A stretch of DNA of 64,000 bases. It comes from JABWCE01 sp964617955 (GTDB lineage: Bacteria > Bacteroidota > Bacteroidia > NS11-12g > UBA9320). Under the pieces are notes generated by a model. It was not told the DNA's origin. It did no database searches and saw nothing but the letters and a program-made list of their open reading frames with translations. The DNA is taken from positions 234,423-298,422 of the forward strand of contig CAZTXB010000001.1 of the NCBI GenBank assembly GCA_964617955.1, in the 5' to 3' direction. The position numbers and the translations under genes were made by a program. How positions within the stretch are numbered: the stretch's first letter is position 1; each line of letters opens with the position of its first letter. This document shows positions 53,727-62,350 of this stretch, piece by piece.

Positions 53727-56700
53727 CTATTTTACGAGCATGATGTTTCCTTTTAACAAAGTCCATCTTTTGTTCTCGCTGGCCATAAAATTGATGATGT
53801 AAATGTAATAACCGTCGGTCATCATTTTACCTTTATAGGTACCATCCCATTTTTTAGACGGACTATCGCTTTCGAATAGTTTCTCACCCCAGGTGGAATA
53901 AATCGCCAAACTGTATTTTTCGCAATTGAGCAGTTCAGGACCAAATTCGTCGTTGAGCTGGTCGCCGTTGGGCGTAAAGGCATTGGGGATATACCACCTG
54001 CTCTTGCACTGATCATTTACCTCCATGCTTCCGCTTCCCATACAACCATCGAGACTTGTGACGGTGACTTTATAAACTGCTTGCTTCCTGGCTATAATCG
54101 TCTGACTGGTTTCACCGTATGGCTCCCATAGATAACTTAAGCCCGGGTTTCCTGCATCCAACATATAAGCAAACTCCCCGCAAAGGGCTGTGTCCTTTCC
54201 AAGATCGACCTTTGGACTTGGAATGGTCGAAATTTTAATGGTATCGGCGACCGTTCCACAAATATTTTCAATTCTCACCCAATGCTTTCCGGTGGTATTG
54301 AATGTATTTGTATTGGCTGTACTTAAATCACTCCAAACATATTTTTCCTGATTTTTTGTATCCCCTACACTTAGACTTACAGGGCTTACTACATCGCAAA
54401 AAACCTTATCCACCCCTAATTCAACCTTCGGATTGAATAGAGTACTCAGAACGATGGTATCAGAACTTGCTCCGCAATGGTTTTTTACTGAAGCCCAAAT
54501 TTTTTCTGCTTTGTTAGAGGTAAAGGTAGGACTGTAGGAAGCGTCGCTCCACAAATAGGTGGTTTGCGGATCACTTTGTGTAATGTTAAAATTTTTCAGA
54601 ACGGAATTGCAGAAGACGGTATCCGGCCCAAGATTTATTTTTAAAGTTTTCTTTAATAAGAAACTAATGGTATCAGCTGCTAGGCCACAGGGGTTTTTAA
54701 TGGTACACCAATAAATTCCCTCTTTTGTAAAGGTCTGGCTATTACCTGAGTTATTGTTATTCCAAATGTAGATTTCACTATTATTTGGCGTCCCAATACT
54801 TATGGTTTTCAATACCGTATCACAAAAAATCGAATCTCTTCCTAAATCAATTTTGGGAAGAAACCTCTGGGTGACCTCAAAAGAATCTTTTGAAATGCCA
54901 CAACGGTTGTCAATTTTTACTGCGACATAGCCGGGCTGCTTTAAATCAAGTGAATCCTTGCCCCCATAAATGGTAACTGTTTTTACATCGTACCAGAAAT
55001 AATTTTCTTCATTGTTTTTTAAACCTACTTTTAATTTGTATGAAAAGTTATCACACAAAATGGTATCGTTTGGAAGAACTGCTTTGGGAGTCTTTAACAA
55101 GGAGACTTTCGTTTGCCCGGAGTCCATACCACAATAATTGGAGACCTTTAACTTATAGGTGCCTACCTGATTTACTTTTATTGAATATCCGCTGTCATTT
55201 GTACTCCATTGATAAGTTGTTCCCGGTCCCAGAGAATCGGTCTTCAGCGACCAATCGATCTTGTCGCAAAACACCGAATCTTTCAAATTGGTTATTTTTG
55301 GTTTTTTCAAAAAAGTAACTTCTGCGGTATCACTGAGCTCTCCGCAATTCGGAGTTTTTACCGTCACGGAGTAGACTCCGGTTTCGACAGCATTTATCGT
55401 CTGTGTGGTATCGCCTGTGCTCCAAAAGTACTTGCGAAGAATGGTATCGTTCTCGGCGTCAAGAGTAATTCCCTTGCTGTTGCATAAAATGGTATCGGGA
55501 TTAAAATTCAGTTTGGGCGTATATTCCAGTGTGATGTTAATGGTATCACTCACCGTATCGCATCCATAGGTTGCCCTGGCCCAATATTTTCCCGGTTTGG
55601 TTACAATGAGCAGTTGCCCTCTTGAACCATCATTCCATAAATAGTCAGCCCCTCTGTTTTTGGCATCCAGCACTTCATAAACTTCATCGCATTCAACAAA
55701 ATTGGCTTTGAAACCAATGGGCTCTGTGTAAAGGGTATCTCTGAAGCGTGACAAAAACCCTGTATAATACCAACTCGAGCCCGATTTACCGGTTTCCCTG
55801 TATACCCCTTTTGTGGTTGGATAATCTTTAGAGAGGCTGATGCCTCCATAAAGAATACTGCTCATGCAGCTTATTTTTTTAACCTTCAGTACCGTTGGAT
55901 ACTCGTAGTAGGAGCCTCCAAAAAAAGTGCCATAGAGTTGTTCACTACCGTCGTAGCTTAATTTGGTTATAGCCAGGTTGGTAGCCCAGGTATTTCCGGC
56001 GGCTTTGTTTTTGTCTTGCAATGCATCCTTGGTTATCGGATAATTTTTAGACTTGGTGACCCCGCCAATGATAGGCTCATCCTTAACATTGGCTGCGATG
56101 CGAATGTTTGAATTCCAGTAATATCCAAAATAAAAATAATCGTCGGCGCTTCCTCCCAAATAAGTGGAATAGTAAACATTGGTTCCCGACTTATTCATTT
56201 TTACTACCACGTGATCGTAGCCCCCGTTGTTGTATTTTTGAAAAGCCTTCGAGGTGGTGTAAAAATCACCTGAATTGGAATATCCTCCAATATAGAGCTC
56301 GTCGTTACTGTTAACATACAAGCCTTCGAAATAATCGTTTCCTGTACCGCCCATCATTTTGCTCCATAACAATTTTTTGCCGTCTTTTTGGATTCTTGCC
56401 ACAAAGCCGTCTGAGGCGTCAGAGTTAGAATATTTAAATACTCCCTGGGCTCCGGCCGTCAAAGGGAAATTAGAGTTGGAAGTCGATCCTACCACATACA
56501 CATCTTCAACTGAGTTCAGACTTAAATCCGTGGCCTTATCATCTCCGGTTCCGCCAAAGTAGGTTGAATAAATCAACTTTGAACCATCGGCGCTGAGTCG
56601 CGTTACAAAGGCATCGGCGGCCCCTCCGCCGTAGGTACTCTGGTAACAACCGGCTGTGGTGGGAAAATCATTGGCATTGGTATGGCCGGTTAAAATCAAA

Positions 56701-57959
56701 TCGCCATTGGCGGCCAAAGTCATACTTTGTATTACTGTGCCCCATGAACTGGATTTACCAAAATAGGTAGAGTAAATAAGGGTTTTAAAATCTTTTGAAA
56801 ATTTCGTGATAAATCCCCGGTAGCCGGTACCGCTGCCCGATGATTTATCATAAGCATTTGAGGTTACCGGAAAGTCGTTGGAATAGGTGAAACCTGAAAT
56901 GGCAGGTTCGAGTGAACTGTTCACCGCTATGGACAGAATATACTCATAGGAGGCTCCACCGATATAAGTAAAGAGTAACAAAGAATCAGCATTGATAGAC
57001 ATTTTAGCCACGAAACCTTCGTAATTGAAGGTAGTAGCCATAGAGGTGTCGTAGGTTCCTACTTTGGTTGGAAAGGCTTCGGTGGTCATACCTGTGACAT
57101 AAACATTGTTGTTTTTATCAATATCCATATCGAGCACATAGGTCCAACCCCAGGTACTCACTCCTACATTTTTGCCATAAAAATATGTGCTCCAATCGAG
57201 CATCATGGGGTCTATAATTAGGCTGCTGTTTTTATCGACCTTGTTGCTACAACCGTATTTTACCGTTTTGCCCTTGACCTCGTAATGCATCTCAACAGGG
57301 ACTTTTTTGCCATTGATGATTTGCCAGCTTAGAGGCTTATCCTCTTTGATTCTATTGCCCCAAGGGGTGGTTAAACTCAGTTTGCCGTCTCTTAAAACTT
57401 TTATTTTTTTTAAGCCCTCATAGGCGAGTTCAATGTCTTTAAAATCGCCTCCCGGGTTCACAATAAAATCGTACTTCAAAGCCTCATTCTCCCCAAAATA
57501 AAAAACCAAATCAATGTGAGGATAAATATTTTTATACGTTAATCTGCCGTAATCCATTAAGGTTTGGGATTGATCAGAACCCGCCTTAAACTGATTGAAT
57601 CGTGAAGCTTGCTGTTCAGAGGCAACGATTTGACACAGAGGATTGGAATTTTTAAAAACCAAATCCCATACTACAAAAGCCATGCTCCCACGATCGGTTC
57701 TTGTTTTTATCTTTTCCTTTCCCTGCTTTCGCAGGCCAAACTGAATTTTATTTTTATAAAATGAAATGGACGAACTTCCACTCACAAGCCTGAAATTGAT
57801 GTCGGGATGGCATTGGCCTGTGTTTTTTCTGAATACAGGTTTATGAATTTCTGAGATAACTTTTGTTGTCGGTCCTCCGTATTCAATAGGTTTCTTGGCG
57901 ATTATAGCCAAGGATTGAAAACAAACCAATACCAATAGTATATTTTTTACCTTGTACAA
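53727..57959 (-). CDS. Very large T9SS type B protein with SBBP propeller and eight Cys-paired Ig-like repeats
   Basis: A 1410-aa secreted protein. Start: TTG at 57959, with no alternative ATG until residue 93, and a TAG 18 bp upstream in frame; the signal peptide (about 4-21) follows directly. A leader like that of SBBP proteins (FRKNTGQCHPDINFRLVSG, IYPHIDLVFYFGENEALKYDF) is followed by propeller repeats (LLLFTYIGGASYEYI, LIYSTYFGK, LIYSTYFGGTGDDKATDL) at about 260-740. From about 745 to 1310 come eight repeats of about 65-75 aa, each opening with a Cys (e.g. DTILCNS, DSIFCDT, DTVFCNS) and closing with another before a short linker. The end, YIPNAFTPNGDQLNDEF ... YSTWGEKLFES, is the T9SS type B domain. 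Paralogue of the 31123-34872 protein in layout. Confidence 0.9.
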   Translation of the reverse strand: MYKVKNILLVLVCFQSLAIIAKKPIEYGGPTTKVISEIHKPVFRKNTGQCHPDINFRLVSGSSSISFYKNKIQFGLRKQGKEKIKTRTDRGSMAFVVWDLVFKNSNPLCQIVASEQQASRFNQFKAGSDQSQTLMDYGRLTYKNIYPHIDLVFYFGENEALKYDFIVNPGGDFKDIELAYEGLKKIKVLRDGKLSLTTPWGNRIKEDKPLSWQIINGKKVPVEMHYEVKGKTVKYGCSNKVDKNSSLIIDPMMLDWSTYFYGKNVGVSTWGWTYVLDMDIDKNNNVYVTGMTTEAFPTKVGTYDTSMATTFNYEGFVAKMSINADSLLLFTYIGGASYEYILSIAVNSSLEPAISGFTYSNDFPVTSNAYDKSSGSGTGYRGFITKFSKDFKTLIYSTYFGKSSSWGTVIQSMTLAANGDLILTGHTNANDFPTTAGCYQSTYGGGAADAFVTRLSADGSKLIYSTYFGGTGDDKATDLSLNSVEDVYVVGSTSNSNFPLTAGAQGVFKYSNSDASDGFVARIQKDGKKLLWSKMMGGTGNDYFEGLYVNSNDELYIGGYSNSGDFYTTSKAFQKYNNGGYDHVVVKMNKSGTNVYYSTYLGGSADDYFYFGYYWNSNIRIAANVKDEPIIGGVTKSKNYPITKDALQDKNKAAGNTWATNLAITKLSYDGSEQLYGTFFGGSYYEYPTVLKVKKISCMSSILYGGISLSKDYPTTKGVYRETGKSGSSWYYTGFLSRFRDTLYTEPIGFKANFVECDEVYEVLDAKNRGADYLWNDGSRGQLLIVTKPGKYWARATYGCDTVSDTINITLEYTPKLNFNPDTILCNSKGITLDAENDTILRKYFWSTGDTTQTINAVETGVYSVTVKTPNCGELSDTAEVTFLKKPKITNLKDSVFCDKIDWSLKTDSLGPGTTYQWSTNDSGYSIKVNQVGTYKLKVSNYCGMDSGQTKVSLLKTPKAVLPNDTILCDNFSYKLKVGLKNNEENYFWYDVKTVTIYGGKDSLDLKQPGYVAVKIDNRCGISKDSFEVTQRFLPKIDLGRDSIFCDTVLKTISIGTPNNSEIYIWNNNNSGNSQTFTKEGIYWCTIKNPCGLAADTISFLLKKTLKINLGPDTVFCNSVLKNFNITQSDPQTTYLWSDASYSPTFTSNKAEKIWASVKNHCGASSDTIVLSTLFNPKVELGVDKVFCDVVSPVSLSVGDTKNQEKYVWSDLSTANTNTFNTTGKHWVRIENICGTVADTIKISTIPSPKVDLGKDTALCGEFAYMLDAGNPGLSYLWEPYGETSQTIIARKQAVYKVTVTSLDGCMGSGSMEVNDQCKSRWYIPNAFTPNGDQLNDEFGPELLNCEKYSLAIYSTWGEKLFESDSPSKKWDGTYKGKMMTDGYYIYIINFMASENKRWTLLKGNIMLVK

Positions 57960-57967
57960 GTTGGGAA

Positions 57968-57975
57968 CAAATTTA
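57968..57975 (-). promoter_or_regulatory. Candidate -7 box (TAAATTTG) with TTG at -33 spacing
   Basis: On the minus strand TAAATTTG fits TAnnTTTG, with a TTG 17 nt upstream of it, and ends only 8 nt before the TTG start codon of the 1410-aa gene. Such a short leader would imply a nearly leaderless mRNA, or that the box is not the promoter. Confidence 0.4.
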
Positions 57976-58044
57976 ACCTAATAGACTCTTTTCAAGAATA
58001 AAAGTTTCAAAATTGCCTTCTTTTGCATCAAAAAAATGTAAAAA

Positions 58045-58392
58045 ATGGACATTGAATTTTACCGAAATTATTGTCTTGCCAAAAGAGCCGTGAGCGAAGC
58101 GTTTCCATTCGATGAAAAAACCCTGGTTTTTAAAGTTTCGGGTAAGATGTTTGCCCTGTTCGACATTGAGACTTTCGATTCGGTCAATCTCAAATGTCAA
58201 CCCGAAAAAGCCATTCTGCTCAGGGAGCAGTTTGAGGATGTGATTCCAGGCTATCACATGAATAAAAAACATTGGAATACCGTGGCCCTGAACGGAAAAA
58301 TTGATGACAAGCTTATTTTAAAATGGACCGACGAATCCTATGAATTGGTTTTAAATTCGCTCCCTAAAAAAATAAAAGACCTCTTACTTTGA
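58045..58392 (+). CDS. MmcQ/YjbR family protein
   Basis: A 115-aa protein of the YjbR (CyaY-like fold, double-wing) family: YCLAKRAVSEAFPFDEKTLVFKVSGKMFALFDI, VNLKCQPEKAILLREQFEDVIPGYHMNKKHWNTV and a final WTDESYELVLNSLPKK are its typical blocks. DNA-binding has been proposed for relatives; function unproven. It is divergent from the 1410-aa gene with an 85-bp shared upstream region, and its TGA stop overlaps the TTG start of the next gene. Confidence 0.9.
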   Translation: MDIEFYRNYCLAKRAVSEAFPFDEKTLVFKVSGKMFALFDIETFDSVNLKCQPEKAILLREQFEDVIPGYHMNKKHWNTVALNGKIDDKLILKWTDESYELVLNSLPKKIKDLLL

Positions 58393-59957
58393 TTAACATA
58401 CAATTTCACAAATTAAATCAGGGCTATCAGCAAAGAATAAGCAGAGTGCCGCGAATGTTGTTGCCTATTATTCTGTTTTTAGTATGCCTGTTTTTTTTCG
58501 GTAAACTCATGGACGGTTATGTTGGTGATTTCAGGCCACAAGGGGTTCATTCCTGGGCTCAATCCGACCGATTTAGCATTGCCCGCAATTATTTTGATAA
58601 CGGTTTTAATTTTTTACAGCCTCAGACCAATTATTTGGAATTTAGCCAAGGTAAAACCGGCGTCGAATTTCCCGCTGTGCAATACCTGGCTGCGCTCATA
58701 GCCAAAGCGCTAAACAGTCGCGACCAACTCTTTTTAATTTACCGTATCCTTACTTTTTTTATTTTTTGTATCGGCTTGCAATTTTTGAGTCTTACGATAG
58801 GGATGCATGGCGGCAATGGGCCGCAAAAGCTGCTCATACCGTTGCTTTTTTTACTTTCCCCGGTTTTAATTTTTTACAGTTTTAACTTCTTGCCCGACAT
58901 ATCCGCCCTTTCTTTTATTCTCATCAGTTATTACTATTTTGAAAAATTCAGGCTGAATCAAACTTATAAATCCCTTTACACAGCATTTGCCTGGGGATTT
59001 GCGGCGGCCCTACTCAAGCTTACCTCGGCCATCTTTCCCGTGGCCTACTTGCTCTGGTTTTTATTAAAAACAATATTCATTGACCGTCGATTGGATCGTA
59101 GCCAGGGAATAAAATGTTTTCTGATATTTGGCCTTAGTGCTGTTATCTGTTTTGCCATTAACTATTACTTTTCCATTCGGGGCAATGCCATATACAAATC
59201 GGAAGTGTTTTTAAGTCATGCCCGCCTTATAAGCGAATGGGGTAATTTTAGAGAAATTGGCCAAAGCCTCACCTGTTGGAGTGGAGAATATTTTTTAAAA
59301 TCCCAGTATATTTTTTTGCTGGCCGGTTTTCTTTTTTCGATTCATCCTCTTTATCGACAAAAAGAGGTCTTGCTCTTCAAAGCCATCTTGTTAATGGGGT
59401 TCATAGCCTTTTTACTCTTAATGGGAAAACAGTTGATAGACCATGATTATTATGCCATTTGCACACTTATTCCGATTTGTTTTTTTATGTGCCTTGACGG
59501 TATCATGATGTTAACCAGAGGTTGTTTAGGCATTATCATTTTGTTTTTCGTAATCCAAAGCGGGGCCGGTAAGAGCCTTGCGCAGTCACAACAAAGACAA
59601 AATGAAGTCTATGCTTTGCCTTGCCAGGATATATTAGCCCATCGGGCTTACATGCTTGAAGGGGCCGATTGGCTTAAAAAAAATAACATATCGGAACAAG
59701 CCAAAATATTTGTTTTGTACGATTACCCTTTAAATACACCCCTGGTATATTTCGACCGAAAAGGAATGGTCATTAATAACAAAAAAATGGAGAGTAAGCC
59801 ATTTGTTCATTTTTGGGTCAACCGGCATCATCCTGATTATCTCTTTATACCTACAGCGCACAGCTCTAAATTAGCCACGGATCAACCGGAAATCGCTGCA
59901 AATGTTCAGCTGGTTTATAAAGGGAAGGATCTTCATATTTTCACCCTGAGCCATTAA
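58389..59957 (+). CDS. Polytopic glycosyltransferase family 39-like membrane protein
   Basis: A 522-aa protein with about 11 hydrophobic segments. QGVHSWAQSDRFSIARNYFDNGFNFLQPQTNY and GVEFPAVQYLAALIAKAL match the first periplasmic loop of ArnT/PMT-type (GT39/GT83) lipid-linked-sugar transferases in Bacteroidota. Start TTG 58389 overlaps the yjbR-like stop (TTGA); an ATG at 58455 just before the first helix is an alternative, giving 500 aa. The soluble C-terminal part (about 410-522) would be periplasmic. Substrate unknown. Confidence 0.75.
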   Translation: MINIQFHKLNQGYQQRISRVPRMLLPIILFLVCLFFFGKLMDGYVGDFRPQGVHSWAQSDRFSIARNYFDNGFNFLQPQTNYLEFSQGKTGVEFPAVQYLAALIAKALNSRDQLFLIYRILTFFIFCIGLQFLSLTIGMHGGNGPQKLLIPLLFLLSPVLIFYSFNFLPDISALSFILISYYYFEKFRLNQTYKSLYTAFAWGFAAALLKLTSAIFPVAYLLWFLLKTIFIDRRLDRSQGIKCFLIFGLSAVICFAINYYFSIRGNAIYKSEVFLSHARLISEWGNFREIGQSLTCWSGEYFLKSQYIFLLAGFLFSIHPLYRQKEVLLFKAILLMGFIAFLLLMGKQLIDHDYYAICTLIPICFFMCLDGIMMLTRGCLGIIILFFVIQSGAGKSLAQSQQRQNEVYALPCQDILAHRAYMLEGADWLKKNNISEQAKIFVLYDYPLNTPLVYFDRKGMVINNKKMESKPFVHFWVNRHHPDYLFIPTAHSSKLATDQPEIAANVQLVYKGKDLHIFTLSH

Positions 59958-60039
59958 CAAAATATGATCTTTGTTCCCATCAATCTTACTCAGGACCTGG
60001 AACTTTCTAAATAAGATTTTAATTATTCTGAGGTTTTTA

Positions 60040-61188
60040 TTAAGCCTCCGGCTTCACTAAACAAGCTACAAACAAGTTATCGGCCTTGTGCTCAAAACCC
60101 AATATCATTTTTTGATCCTTGATCTCTACAAATCCCTCCCTTTGCAATCGTGTAACGACGGCATGGTTCTCCTGTTCGAACAAGGAGCAGGTGATGTAAT
60201 AGAATCTCCCTCCTTTTTTTAAAAAGGGGAGGGCATTTTTTGCGATTTCAAATTGTTTATCTGCGCGTTGTTCCAATGAATTAGGCTCAAAAAATGCATA
60301 ATTCTCAGGCTCTCTGGCCCAGGTTCCGGACCCACTGCAAGGCACGTCGGCAACGATCACATCAAAATATTCTTTGCCAATCAAGCCGGATTCAAAACTA
60401 AGAGTGTCCTTTTTATCCAAGAGATCTATGCCTCCCATTTGAGGCGTTTGCAGGCGTTTATGTTTAAATCTCTTTTTTAAATTTATAAGAATATCTGATC
60501 GGCTATCAGAGGCATATAGGCTTAGTTTAGGTAATGACTCTGCCATAAACAGCGATTTACCACCTGAGCCTGCACAACAATCCCACACTTTGCTCCGTGG
60601 TTCTAACTCTATTTGGGCCGCAGCCCATTGTGAAGATAAATCCTGTACTTCATATTCGGCCGAAGCAGGATCAAGTGCTACATTATTTTTAAAAGCATAG
60701 GCCATAAAGCGGTCAGTTACCCGGCGATTTTCTACAATTTGTTCACCGTATTTGGCGCTGAATCGCTCAGCATTATTTAAAGTTACCCTCACCCAAACCA
60801 GGGGTTGGGCCATAAGTGCTTCTTTATCGCTAAGATTTTTTAACTCCGGAACCAAATGGTCTCCAAATGGATATTTTAGTTTTTCAAATGGCTTTGGTGC
60901 TTGCAATCCCTCATAAAACCTGAGCATAAAATCGGCTGAATCCTGACGATTGGCAGCTAAAAATAAATCTTCGGGCATTTCATTTTTCCAACCTGAAACG
61001 TTCCTGAAAACATGGTAAAATATCTCTTTTAGAATTTTTCGATCTGTAGAACCCAAAGCAGAATTCGACTTGCAATAATTTTTAAAAAACTGGTGAAAGG
61101 GCTGGAAGCCTTTATATTGTTCAAACAACTTTTTAAAATGAATGAAAATAAAGGATTGTCGCGCGTTCATTGGTTGAGACTCAAGCAT
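60040..61188 (-). CDS. RsmB/NOP-family RNA (cytosine-5) methyltransferase
   Basis: A 382-aa SAM-dependent rRNA (or tRNA) m5C methyltransferase. The helical N-terminal domain (NusB-like region; STDRKILKEIFYHVFRN) is followed by the catalytic domain: VWDCCAGSGGKSLFMAE (SAM motif I), VIVADVPCSGSGTWAREPE with the motif IV Cys, and YITCSLFEQENHAVV with the motif VI catalytic Cys. ATG at 61188 or 61170 (MNARQS). It is 30 bp downstream of the periplasmic-binding-fold gene on the same strand. Confidence 0.9.
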   Translation of the reverse strand: MLESQPMNARQSFIFIHFKKLFEQYKGFQPFHQFFKNYCKSNSALGSTDRKILKEIFYHVFRNVSGWKNEMPEDLFLAANRQDSADFMLRFYEGLQAPKPFEKLKYPFGDHLVPELKNLSDKEALMAQPLVWVRVTLNNAERFSAKYGEQIVENRRVTDRFMAYAFKNNVALDPASAEYEVQDLSSQWAAAQIELEPRSKVWDCCAGSGGKSLFMAESLPKLSLYASDSRSDILINLKKRFKHKRLQTPQMGGIDLLDKKDTLSFESGLIGKEYFDVIVADVPCSGSGTWAREPENYAFFEPNSLEQRADKQFEIAKNALPFLKKGGRFYYITCSLFEQENHAVVTRLQREGFVEIKDQKMILGFEHKADNLFVACLVKPEA

Positions 61189-61218
61189 TTGAAAACGTTA
61201 GCAAACTAAACAATAGCC

Positions 61219-62340
61219 TTAGTACGATGCCTCCTCCAGGATTCCTGATTCTGATATTTTCAAAATAAACAGTCCTTTGTTTTGATTGCAGTGCCGGTCC
61301 TTTTTAAATAGAAATTGGGTGGAATAGTATGCGTGTCGCTCTCCTGTAAAATCGGCCGCTTTAAATTGGTTATATTTTAAAAGCATTTCACAAATAAAAG
61401 CCGCCTGATCGTGACCAATCATGGCATATCGGCTCGGGTTTAGGTTGCTGATGAGTCGGTAATCCGTTTTAAAATCGCGGAGCAAGGTAGCGCTGTCTGC
61501 AGGATTAATAAAATCTGAAGATATTATTTTGATGTTGAACTTCTTTTGTTTCGACTCAGGCACTGTTTTTAATACAAAGGGTTTATAGTCGCCTACAATT
61601 TCAGATTCAGCACTTTGCTTATCGAGAAAAGTTGTGAGTGTTTTTATGGCCTTGTTCTCTTCGCTGCTGTGAAATACCACATATTTTTTATCCTTTGAGA
61701 GGGTATTCGAATCAGCTTTTTGGAGCTCGGATGAGGACAAAATTTTATAATCGATATAAGGTTTGGACTGTAACAACTGAATCAACTCATTGCCAAAGCT
61801 TTTGTTCCAATCCTCTTCATTTTTCACAATGAGTACGGTTCTGTTGGGGTCGGTTTTCCTAAAATAATCGTAGAAAAATTCAGCCTTGGTTTTCCTGGCC
61901 GGGGCCGCATTAAAAAAAAGTGGGTTGTTCGGAAACAAGCTATCCACAGCGGTAAAAGGTGAGAGCACCGCAATTTGGTGTTTTGACGAAAAGTGATTGA
62001 TGATATGAAGGTGTTCATCTAAAATGGGCGCTACAATCAGACCCATCTTTTTAAGCTCAGGCTTTTTCAGAATCTCCTTCGTCTTTAAAGTATCGTGCTC
62101 ATTATCGTAAACATAAAGCTTTATTTTAATGCCTTTTTTTTCATATTCCTTCAGGGCTAAATAAAACCCGTGATAGTAATCGAGCATGATGTTAGCCCTG
62201 TTGACATTGGCTCCATTGTAATCGTGCAAATGCAGAGGCAGAATTACGGCAATTTTATAGGTGGTATCGTGGGGCGGTTTTATGGCGTGCAAGGACAAAG
62301 CGCTCGCTGCAAACGCAAAGAAGCCTAAAAGTATTTTCAT
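61219..62340 (-). CDS. Type 1 periplasmic-binding-fold protein (ABC substrate-binding-like)
   Basis: A 373-aa exported protein from ATG 62340 (the frame is open 54 bp further, overlapping guaA). The signal peptide (1-18, ending SLHA) precedes YKIAVILPLHLHDYNGANVNRANIMLDYYHGFYLALKEYEKKGIKIKLYVYDNEHDT, the opening of the Leu/Ile/Val-binding (PBP1) fold (key part about residues 28-85), and GLIVAPILDEHLHIINHFSSKHQIAVLSPF in the middle. There is no lipobox and no transporter gene nearby, so it may be a stand-alone sensor or envelope protein as is frequent in Bacteroidota. It lies 10 bp after guaA. Confidence 0.75.
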   Translation of the reverse strand: MKILLGFFAFAASALSLHAIKPPHDTTYKIAVILPLHLHDYNGANVNRANIMLDYYHGFYLALKEYEKKGIKIKLYVYDNEHDTLKTKEILKKPELKKMGLIVAPILDEHLHIINHFSSKHQIAVLSPFTAVDSLFPNNPLFFNAAPARKTKAEFFYDYFRKTDPNRTVLIVKNEEDWNKSFGNELIQLLQSKPYIDYKILSSSELQKADSNTLSKDKKYVVFHSSEENKAIKTLTTFLDKQSAESEIVGDYKPFVLKTVPESKQKKFNIKIISSDFINPADSATLLRDFKTDYRLISNLNPSRYAMIGHDQAAFICEMLLKYNQFKAADFTGERHAYYSTQFLFKKDRHCNQNKGLFILKISESGILEEASY

Positions 62341-62350
62341 CAAAAATACT

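Noticed and set aside
60030..60048. Terminator between the GT39-like gene and the RsmB-like gene
   Set aside because: A 7-bp stem with a G-T pair overlaps the coding end of the methyltransferase gene; not distinguishable from chance.
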